The translations under genes and the position numbers were made by a program. Shown here piece after piece: positions 25,401 to 31,035 of a stretch of DNA of 31,929 nucleotides. Under the pieces are notes generated by a model that was given only the letters and a program-made list of their open reading frames with translations, was not told the origin of the DNA and did not search any database. The stretch covers positions 1-31,929 of the IMG/VR virus record IMGVR_UViG_3300025000_000307; one strand, given 5' to 3'. Position 1 is the first letter of the stretch; every line of letters begins with the position of its first letter. The DNA comes from a virus.

Positions 25401-25517
25401 TACTATTGCCCGATCTGCCTGATTCTCGCCGGGCTTAAAGCCGATTGTTCCGTTCTCGTTTCCAGGCTCCAAGCTATCCAAAATAGCTTCTTCCCAGTCG
25501 GTATTTGGTATTTTCAT
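22434..25517 (-). CDS. Prohead protease-scaffold-major capsid fusion protein
   Basis: This 1027-residue single ORF appears to combine three functions. Residues about 200-330 resemble the S78/gp21-like prohead protease: a candidate His223 (ENPHPK), Ser287 in VGLSNR and Asp316 in YGWDVVMNPG. Residues about 340-575 are helical and charged (TRYRQAEETRQAEVAAAQLK), fitting a scaffold. Residues about 580-1027 look like an HK97-type major capsid protein (GDFSQASIISSAILQQVW, TSAELFYNSRLPAGTNLLSG). The ATG at 25517 follows AGGAGG at a good distance. No internal frame break or separate ribosome site was noticed. In most phages these are separate genes. Self-cleavage to release the shell protein is inference. 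Confidence 0.82.
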   Translation of the reverse strand: MKIPNTDWEEAILDSLEPGNENGTIGFKPGENQADRAIVDSANDVGVGETAPVTDALSDDLQMKEILAATSAIALLAIKKKLANEALTEIDRRLYYEAIDIKGRELTGAYSIEYAARKEAEEAAKQNAVGFKVGDTTIVVTAEVSDAQHATITDATGETHDICLSMAQPIVDAAGKPSGWYRQPASKVDAINDNLRLYPRPIYEPALAILKKAKFPYVGENPHPKSYRAKTGAVMFESVLENQAVAFRDAYITDDGIVMVEYKPLSEFPKGRMVQALIDAGKPVGLSNRMTGPLVTRKVNNRNVEVPVNLTLYGWDVVMNPGESLAFSAPTPLTDAAIKEICDSLKEDDNQMNFLSMTLNELKQWKTTNAGHKDMAVCDEAIRLKEIAEQSTAVTDELTRYRQAEETRQAEVAAAQLKEAAVQALTDAVNALPYDQKIKDALQKKGEAVITDAVQVVSFIEQEKAFVDSMQVVGKLDNLGFQTQAKTTSVPEVTFGEGAQPWQPIIDKLMLAFDDHLRIKTGVLPDTELRKANKAILDRLLQRMENENHPDFIKHMKSLTDSAQAINDEGAITDSALSATGDFSQASIISSAILQQVWQDLHFLQLVMTEPFSGTTMKVLMEIESADLYSQDDFATGEYEGIETEGTATSTLEFGAEWLKRGTVVSKESVEELKSGPFRYDVLARNLANLTKRLARLTDQKTSTEMLMTSDEYLAKSVVDEVVTVDEIAAIRAGTNAPIGTNAAFVVSLLAGYATTAIGAMVPPVVRPRKKHYIDHTGKKVFTTTNPITVVLGAATLVEGVWDPIAGQIKAKFDPARQTRTTPHYAVDFENALVYFTAASGVDATHRPTISYAYATNVSFFNITVPNGVDRAKYFNRLVEQFDYEKAYMGSAPRYVTPNFALGSLNAMVNITSAELFYNSRLPAGTNLLSGRPYIATRNGVQLGEINSPWAAGDKRLLLGAMNKTRLGVGSPFTIEGPHPHYDANMKITSAKQYFASQQLCITTPLLTDDNGVTFNPPYRTIKLYNG

Positions 25518-25541
25518 AATATCCTCCTTTCGTAGTTTAGA

Positions 25542-25577
25542 TTACCGCTCGTCAGTCGGTGCTCTAACCTGTTTCAC
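25542..25577 (-). CDS. Possible 11-codon leader ORF before the capsid gene
   Basis: A GTG at 25577 lies 7 bases after a strong GGAGG ribosome site and opens 11 codons, MKQVRAPTDER, ending at TAA. It sits between the strong terminator and the capsid gene ribosome site. Such a short ORF with such a strong site could be a leader peptide that affects capsid gene translation or transcript stability, or a degenerate gene end. This is a speculative call. Confidence 0.3.
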   Translation of the reverse strand: MKQVRAPTDER

Positions 25578-25600
25578 AAAATCACCTCCGGGCAAAATAA

Positions 25601-25652
25601 AAAAGGCGATCACCGACACATTCCCGAAGGAACATACCAGTGACCGCCTTTT
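25601..25652 (-). terminator. Strong intrinsic terminator between regulator and capsid genes
   Basis: On the minus strand AAAAGGCG pairs with CGCCTTTT. A second stem (GTCAC/GTGA-type pairs) follows past one mismatch, with an inner TTCC-TTCG-GGAA hairpin capped by a cUUCGg tetraloop. The 3' side runs into TTTTTTATTTT. It lies 46 bases past the regulator stop and about 85 bases before the capsid gene start. This is the best terminator in the window and also reads as bidirectional by its flanking A and T runs. Confidence 0.85.
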
Positions 25653-25681
25653 GTAAGGTAGGTCCAATATGGATGATTTAA

Positions 25682-25687
25682 ATTATA
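25682..25687 (-). promoter_or_regulatory. Perfect -10-like TATAAT between regulator and terminator (weak candidate)
   Basis: The minus strand has TATAAT here, just past the regulator stop, next to the small palindrome ATAACGTTAT. At a 17-base spacing the upstream hexamer is GATACA, a poor -35. The region is AT-rich, so chance is possible. If real, the transcript would begin around 25675 and meet the strong terminator at once. Confidence 0.25.
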
Positions 25688-25698
25688 ATAACGTTATA

Positions 25699-26526
25699 TT
25701 ATTCTGTATCTTTTAGTGATAAGCAGAATTCCGCAAGGGCATCTATTATATTTACAATCGAACCTTTGCCCATATTTCTTATTTTAAGTAAGTCATCATA
25801 GGTTTTATCAGTTAATTCTGAGACAGTACCTATTAACGCTCTCCTTAAATGATTATACGCTCTGGAGTTTATATTTAATTGACTTATGTCACCGTCTAAA
25901 TATAATTCACTTCCATTTCTAACTATTTTCTCGCTATCAACTAGTCTGACATATCTTTTGTTAGCCTCAATCTCGCATAATTTAGCATCATAATCTTTAT
26001 CCCATTTACGGCGACGCGAACAATGAAACATTTTTTTAACTGCCTTTGTCGCGATTTGCTGCGCTCTTGATGGGGTAATATTTAAACCGCTTGATATGTC
26101 AGAATAAGGCTTTAAACTTCTTGCCCTCTCGGTTAATATATAAACTTCTCTCTCGGTTAGATTAACATCTACTGGGCCGACCTCATTATTAACCAGATAA
26201 TCTATTAGTCTCTGATTTCCGTTATCGATATAGCATTCACTGAAAGGCAGGATAGATTTAAGATAACCACGCTCCTCAATATCTTCTCTAAGGCTAGCTA
26301 TTTTTTCATCTTTTTTTATCCGTGCCTGTTTATCTCTATTACTTACATCTTCCTGATACCTTTTAATATCATCTTGACTTATCAAGCAACAACGATCTCC
26401 AGCGCGATAATACTGAATTTTCCCTTTCATGCAAGCAGCATAAATAGCCTCACAAGAAACCCCAATTATATTGGATGCCTCTTTAATAGAGTAAAGTGTC
26501 GTTGGCTCTTTGATAATTATTGGCAT
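25699..26526 (-). CDS. Regulator with HTH, sigma-region-4-like and RNAP alpha-CTD-like domains
   Basis: This 275-residue protein has three recognisable parts. Residues about 10-58 (LYSIKEASNIIGVSCEAIYA and the DDIKRY end) form an excisionase/MerR-type DNA-binding domain. Residues about 122-167 (LTEREVYILTERARS to SRAQQIATKAVKKM) resemble sigma-70 region 4. Residues about 214-273 (SRAYNHLRRALIGTVSELT, KIRNMGKGSIVNIIDALAEF) closely follow the RNA polymerase alpha subunit C-terminal domain, keeping residues equivalent to E. coli Arg265, Asn268, Gly296 and Ser299, with His and Gly at the 269 and 298 positions. It starts after GGAGGTAATAGGA. A strong terminator follows, then the capsid operon. Likely a DNA-binding activator or RNAP-associated factor; direct targets are unknown. 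Confidence 0.78.
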   Translation of the reverse strand: MPIIIKEPTTLYSIKEASNIIGVSCEAIYAACMKGKIQYYRAGDRCCLISQDDIKRYQEDVSNRDKQARIKKDEKIASLREDIEERGYLKSILPFSECYIDNGNQRLIDYLVNNEVGPVDVNLTEREVYILTERARSLKPYSDISSGLNITPSRAQQIATKAVKKMFHCSRRRKWDKDYDAKLCEIEANKRYVRLVDSEKIVRNGSELYLDGDISQLNINSRAYNHLRRALIGTVSELTDKTYDDLLKIRNMGKGSIVNIIDALAEFCLSLKDTE

Positions 26527-26553
26527 TCCTATTACCTCCAGTTTTCTGGTTGG

Positions 26554-26694
26554 CTAATCAACCTTTTCTCTTGTAGTAGTTTCCACTGTTTTAATTTTAC
26601 CATCATGGCAAACAATTTTTAACTCGCCATATCTCGGCAAACGAACTTCCTTTTGCTCTGCCCCATATACAATAATAATCTTATTAACGCTCAA
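26554..26694 (-). CDS. Small YezD/DUF2292-like protein, 46 residues
   Basis: This ORF was found by eye. It encodes MSVNKIIIVYGAEQKEVRLP and then YGELKIVCHDGKIKTVETTTREKV. The last part resembles the short YezD/DUF2292 proteins of Bacillota (a YG-x-[LI]-x-[IV]-x2-[HQ]DGK-[IV]-x2-[IV]E-x-T-x-K pattern). Function of that family is unknown. It sits between the terminator at 26750 and the regulator gene, so it is likely co-transcribed with the regulator. The start is uncertain: a TTG at 26694 is used, but AAGG spacing would better suit an ATT just upstream. Confidence 0.5.
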   Translation of the reverse strand: MSVNKIIIVYGAEQKEVRLPRYGELKIVCHDGKIKTVETTTREKVD

Positions 26695-26749
26695 AATAAT
26701 TTCACATCCTTTTTTAATTAAATAACAACAAGAAGAAGATACTAAATAA

Positions 26750-26776
26750 AAAGCCCATCACAAAGGTGAAGGCTTT
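26750..26776 (-). terminator. Intrinsic terminator after the two small unknown genes
   Basis: On the minus strand AAAGCCT pairs with GGGCTTT (one G-U), then TCAC with GTGA past a single bulged T, around a CTTT loop. It is followed by TTATTTAG. It begins 8 bases after the stop of the 86-residue gene. A T-rich 3' end and the position make it a convincing terminator for this small cassette. Confidence 0.78.
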
Positions 26777-26784
26777 AACTGAAT

Positions 26785-27045
26785 TTATTTTCTTTTAAAC
26801 TTCTCTGCCATCTTCTCTCTCCCTGCAGCGATTTCATCCGCCGCTTTTGCAAATCCCTGAGCTATCTCATAAAATGCAGCTGCCATGACTCTTGCTTCGT
26901 CTTCTATCTCATCAAGGCCGAGTCCTATTTTAAAATTAAGCTTGTCCATGCCCAAAATCTGAGGATGTTCCGATCTGTTTTTCTTCTGCGCCGCTTCATT
27001 TTTGGCTTTTTGTTGTTTGAATTTTTCGTGCATGTCATCCGACAT
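26785..27045 (-). CDS. Small charged helical protein, unrecognised
   Basis: This 86-residue protein has a highly charged N-terminus (EKFKQQKAKNEAAQKKNRSE) and a helical remainder (GLDEIEDEARVMAAAFYEIA, FAKAADEIAAGREKMAEKFK). No membrane segment or family was recognised. The ATG follows AGGGGGAG, and the start overlaps the end of the upstream 68-residue gene by 11 bases, so they are co-translated. A terminator follows directly. The location between portal and capsid genes suggests an accessory (moron-like) gene rather than a core virion protein. Confidence 0.7.
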   Translation of the reverse strand: MSDDMHEKFKQQKAKNEAAQKKNRSEHPQILGMDKLNFKIGLGLDEIEDEARVMAAAFYEIAQGFAKAADEIAAGREKMAEKFKRK

Positions 27046-27241
27046 AATTTCTCCCCCTTGTGTCTAAGATATTTAAGGGAAGGATACACCGGAACTGGTT
27101 AGGGTGTTCAGGAATAAATGAAATATTGGCATAAACTCTAACTTCCTGTCCAACCCCGACAAAACACGTTCTAGGGTCGCGAATATAGCCTTCGGGTATA
27201 CAATCGAATTCATCCCTAATCGAAACCTTATCTCCCAACAC
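27035..27241 (-). CDS. Small hypothetical protein
   Basis: This 68-residue protein (MLGDKVSIRDEFDCIPEGYI, then DPRTCFVGVGQEVRVYANIS) is not recognised. It is strand-rich, without a membrane segment, and contains three Cys. The start is GTG at 27241 with AGGTGG about 6 bases before it. It is preceded by a candidate promoter and overlaps the next gene, forming a two-gene cassette. Confidence 0.65.
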   Translation of the reverse strand: MLGDKVSIRDEFDCIPEGYIRDPRTCFVGVGQEVRVYANISFIPEHPNQFRCILPLNILDTRGRNYVG

Positions 27242-27279
27242 GCTTAACCACCTCTTACCCTTATACCTAATATACTGTC

Positions 27280-27288
27280 ATTATACCA
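27280..27288 (-). promoter_or_regulatory. Candidate extended -10 promoter before the small-gene cassette
   Basis: On the minus strand TGGTATAAT is a perfect -10 with the TG extension. It sits a few bases past the portal stop codon and about 40 bases before the GTG of the 68-residue gene. No good -35 hexamer is visible at 16-18 bases, which an extended -10 can tolerate. The expected start site is near 27273. Confidence 0.5.
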
Positions 27289-27293
27289 CAAAT

Positions 27294-29531
27294 TTATGGC
27301 ATTATGGGGAGTAATGTACAACGGCACTGAGGATGTTTTGGAATATCTGGCGCATCGTCAATGTCATAGATATTTCCGTCAAGCGCTTTACATATCGGGC
27401 ATGTCCTCGCATCTCTTGCGGCACTCCATTCAACCCGCTCAACTCCGGCACCTTTATAATGTGCCTTTGATGATTGATTATAGGCCCACATCATCTCTGT
27501 TCTGGCTATTACAACCGACCTAACAGATTGAGCTGTATTAAATACCTTGTCGATACGTGCAGCAATTTTAAGAGCACCTTCACCGGCCATATAGCCTTCA
27601 GATAAAGCAACCCTGATCTGCTCCCGTGTTGTGTCGCCAATACCTTTAATCCGCTCGCCTGTCTCGTTATAGACGCGGTTAAAGATATCTTCCGTTAGAA
27701 GTTTAAATTCAAGCCCTAGCTGAATATAAGCATATTCACCGCCAAGACCTGCCGCACTCCTATAAAATGGAGACATAGCATTTAAGTAAAGTGCAGTTTC
27801 ATCTATCCATGCACTGTCAAAGCTATCGATAATCTTTTGTGTAGCTTTGTGCGCTGCTTCATCGTCTACCTCAGCGTCGGCAGCGTCAGTTACTTCCTGC
27901 TCCTGCTCAGCTATCTTTTTTTTTAGCTTTTTATGAACATTGGAGAATAGTTTTTGGGTTTGCTTTAGCACCTTAGCCTCAAGAGCGTTGATTTCCTTCT
28001 CTTGAAACCCATCTGCCCACTCTTGAGCGTCAGTGATATGGCTATGACCATAACCGTCAGTAAGTTGCGTTTCCCGTGGTTCTAAGATAGGCGGCATACC
28101 GGCCAGCAAAGCCAACGCCGCCTTACTTTCTTCGTCAATCGCTGCAAGTTCCTCGTCCACACTCTCAACATCGAAGTCGTTAGCGATGGACTGCAGCGCT
28201 GTTCTCCTGCTCAGCAACTTGCCCCTCATAACCTTGAGAACGCGATCTATCCTGTCCTTTGTCGGTTCGTTGCTCTTATCGCTCCAGCGGATATTGTAGC
28301 TCACTGAATCAGGGTTAATGCCCTGTAGTAGCAGCGCAAAATCGAATATATCCCGAAGACCTGAGAACGCTCCAGAATCCCCATATTCCAAGGCATCAGT
28401 CAGCTGTTCAAGGCTTTTTTCATATTCCTTATACTGATCTTCTAGTACGTCGCGGTTAATATCCTCAGCGAAACCCAGCAGACCTTTTGGAACCCCTAAG
28501 CGTAAAAAAGCCATATTGAGCAGATAAATAATATCCGCAATTTCATGTAGCTTAGCGTCACCGTCAAGGTTCTTTATGTCCGTTAGACCATTGCCGTAGT
28601 AGTCAGTTGTAACTTTAAATTTACTACTGCCAAGGGAATTTTTCTTTTTATATTCCTCCACCGCGTCCCAGTTCTGCGGCTTTTCTTTGTTACCAACTGT
28701 ATGTAATCTTCTCTGTGGTGCCCTGGTGCGACGTCTAACAACCAAGTCTTCCTCTGTCATTTGTAACTTCTTCACTAAGCTTCGGATCTGCTTATACTGG
28801 CTGTTGCCGTAAACATCACCGTCTGTATGGTCCCACCTGATATGGTTCATCTGCCACAAGGCAAAGTGGCGCGATGCACTGTCAGGTATTCCAGCAAATA
28901 ATGAAGCAGCGTGCATGGCAGGATCTAACTGACTAAATGCTTGGTTGATATCGATAAACTGCCCTCTGTCATCCACATTTCGCTTCATCGTGATCGGTGG
29001 TACCCTACGAATATCGACAATGGTATTGTCCCGCATATCAACAATGACGTTGAGCATCAGATCGCCGTCAGAAACCAGTCGCTTTGCCCAGCCGTTGACC
29101 TTAGCATTAACCTTTGCTGTTTTCACCAGGTCGTTAAGTATCTGCTGCGCCTTGTTGGCTGTAGCGTTGGACCGTGCTTTTGTCGCACCGGGTCGCGCTT
29201 TTTTGTTTTTGGCTTGAATGTCAGAAGTAGCACCCGACACGACTACTGTTATGCCGCCCCGCGTTGCAGCGTTAGCCATGCGCTTATTAGCCTCAGCTAC
29301 CCTCGGATCCTCGTCAAGCAGTTTTTGAACATCAGCAAGCACAGACCTTCTGTCATTTTCAACCTTGAATATGTCGTAGTTAAAAAGACTCTCAGATTGT
29401 GCCTGACTAGCTACTTCTGAGTAGTGATCTGTTGATTGTACATCCTCAACCTCCGCTGTAGGCTTAGAAGTTTTAAAAAGAGAGGTTATTTTGGAGGTAA
29501 GTTTATCTATAAGCATCATAGTAATCATCAT
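27294..29531 (-). CDS. Portal protein fused to C-terminal MuF-like minor head domain
   Basis: This 745-residue protein carries a portal core: residues about 160-320 with DNTIVDIRRVPPITMK, a QMNHIRWDHTDGDVYGNSQY segment and VRRRTRAPQRRLHTV, which resembles the T4 gp20-like portal family. The last 130 or so residues resemble MuF/SPP1 gp7-type domains: VVIARTEMMWAYNQ, then a cysteine pair in CPIC and CRC and a KHPQCRCTLLP end. Normally this is a separate gene. It overlaps the large terminase gene by 29 bases. Several ATGs crowd the start (29531, 29528, 29519, 29516) and the GAGG site suits none perfectly, so the exact start is uncertain. The ring anchors DNA packaging. Confidence 0.85.
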   Translation of the reverse strand: MMITMMLIDKLTSKITSLFKTSKPTAEVEDVQSTDHYSEVASQAQSESLFNYDIFKVENDRRSVLADVQKLLDEDPRVAEANKRMANAATRGGITVVVSGATSDIQAKNKKARPGATKARSNATANKAQQILNDLVKTAKVNAKVNGWAKRLVSDGDLMLNVIVDMRDNTIVDIRRVPPITMKRNVDDRGQFIDINQAFSQLDPAMHAASLFAGIPDSASRHFALWQMNHIRWDHTDGDVYGNSQYKQIRSLVKKLQMTEEDLVVRRRTRAPQRRLHTVGNKEKPQNWDAVEEYKKKNSLGSSKFKVTTDYYGNGLTDIKNLDGDAKLHEIADIIYLLNMAFLRLGVPKGLLGFAEDINRDVLEDQYKEYEKSLEQLTDALEYGDSGAFSGLRDIFDFALLLQGINPDSVSYNIRWSDKSNEPTKDRIDRVLKVMRGKLLSRRTALQSIANDFDVESVDEELAAIDEESKAALALLAGMPPILEPRETQLTDGYGHSHITDAQEWADGFQEKEINALEAKVLKQTQKLFSNVHKKLKKKIAEQEQEVTDAADAEVDDEAAHKATQKIIDSFDSAWIDETALYLNAMSPFYRSAAGLGGEYAYIQLGLEFKLLTEDIFNRVYNETGERIKGIGDTTREQIRVALSEGYMAGEGALKIAARIDKVFNTAQSVRSVVIARTEMMWAYNQSSKAHYKGAGVERVEWSAARDARTCPICKALDGNIYDIDDAPDIPKHPQCRCTLLPIMP

Positions 29532-31035
29532 CCTCTAGCTCGTCGTAGCTGTGCTCTTCCGATTCACCAATTGGAACGGCAAAATTACCAGCCGCTCTGG
29601 TCAGATAGCCTAAGGCTTTCATAAAGTCGTCATGTCCTTCTGTTTCAGACACAAAAAACTTTAACTTCTGTTGGGCTTTTATTTCATACCTACATTGCCC
29701 GGCTTGCTCCCAAAACTCTTTATATTCTTCACTGCCATCGTCGGCAAACATTTTTAGGAGACCGGTATTGACTTTAGCAAGTATCGCAAAGCCATCGTCA
29801 CTGTTGGTTATGTCTGTTGACTGGTGCTCTTCAACGGCATTGTATTTTTTGGCCAACCAGGAAGTTATATCTGCACCAATACCGCGAGCATCAGATACGA
29901 CATATTCAGGTTTCCATAGGTTCAGGTCTGCCAGCAGTTCTAATTTCTGAGTGTCGAAGTCGTGCCCTGTACGGTATGTCGCTTCAACTATTTTAATTAG
30001 CGGGTCCTGATTAATGGCATCGCATACCGAAAAATCAAGCTCACCAATAATATGTACTGTACTGTCTTTTTTGGGCTTTAGTCCTCTCAGTACTGCGTCC
30101 TGTGCTTCTTCGTCTTTACCGGCTATATCTATGGCCGATATATATCGCCGGCCCGGCTTTGGCTTATGATATCGCTCATGCTCACCCTGAAGCTTTGCCT
30201 TTTGCTGTTCGTTTAGAAACTTCCCTGCAGCGGCAATGGCTTTGAGAAGGTACTGGGTTTGAATGATCGGATGCTCTAGACCTAAACGCTCAACTTCACG
30301 GTTAAAATACGTCTTATAATCCGGGTTATGCTTGGATACCTCGTAAGCGTCATACTCGAAGTGGTACCGCTCCTGCGCTGGCAAGTCTTCTACTCTGCAG
30401 TTTAGTTCCTTTGCCCGCTTTTGGTCCTTCTTCCTATTTATCTGCCGTTGCTTCTCCAGCATATTATCAGTGTCCCAAGCAGTTCCCCAAAACACTGTAG
30501 TAACAGCTTTATTGGCACCCATTGGAGCAAAGTCTTTATCGTATTTCTGCTGGTTCACGTCCTGGGCTTCGTCTATCTCCAGAAGTATATCTGCAGTGGC
30601 ACCAACTACCTTGGCGTTCGGTTCAGCAGAGAAAAAAGCAACCCTAGACTTGCCAAGGACAATCATAAAACCAAATTCGCCCTTAAAAGCTTTTTTGGTC
30701 AGAGAATTGTCCAAGACATCTTTGACGCGGATTATGCTGTTAACTATCTGAGGTTTCCATGTCGGGGCCGCTTTAACGATAATACTGCTGCGACGCTTAT
30801 TTTTAGTCAATAAAAAACCCTCCAGCTGTGCTGAGGATTCGTTTTTACCACTTTGCCGCGACATCATCACAGTGATTATCTTGGCTTTTTTGTTTTCTAC
30901 GCTGTCTACGATGCAGAGCAATGGATCAACTTGGTACGGCCTTAGGGGTTTGGTTTTCCTTAATCTGCGGGAGTAGTTGCGTATGTCTTTAATGATATGC
31001 TTAACGAATTGCCGCTTTTTTTCCCGCTCATCCAT
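29503..31035 (-). CDS. terL: Terminase large subunit
   Basis: This 510-residue protein has the packaging motor signatures: a Walker A-like SRQSGKNE (residues 59-66) and Walker B ILLEIDEA (Asp155-Glu156). The C-terminal nuclease has candidate acidic residues Asp303 (ISAIDIAG), Asp382 (VVSDARGIGAD) and Asp469/470 (EGHDDFMKAL). The length is normal for the family. The ATG overlaps the small terminase stop by 8 bases with GAGGG 8 bases upstream. It couples to the portal gene downstream. It cuts and pumps DNA into the prohead through the portal. Confidence 0.95.
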   Translation of the reverse strand: MDEREKKRQFVKHIIKDIRNYSRRLRKTKPLRPYQVDPLLCIVDSVENKKAKIITVMMSRQSGKNESSAQLEGFLLTKNKRRSSIIVKAAPTWKPQIVNSIIRVKDVLDNSLTKKAFKGEFGFMIVLGKSRVAFFSAEPNAKVVGATADILLEIDEAQDVNQQKYDKDFAPMGANKAVTTVFWGTAWDTDNMLEKQRQINRKKDQKRAKELNCRVEDLPAQERYHFEYDAYEVSKHNPDYKTYFNREVERLGLEHPIIQTQYLLKAIAAAGKFLNEQQKAKLQGEHERYHKPKPGRRYISAIDIAGKDEEAQDAVLRGLKPKKDSTVHIIGELDFSVCDAINQDPLIKIVEATYRTGHDFDTQKLELLADLNLWKPEYVVSDARGIGADITSWLAKKYNAVEEHQSTDITNSDDGFAILAKVNTGLLKMFADDGSEEYKEFWEQAGQCRYEIKAQQKLKFFVSETEGHDDFMKALGYLTRAAGNFAVPIGESEEHSYDELEDDDYYDAYR

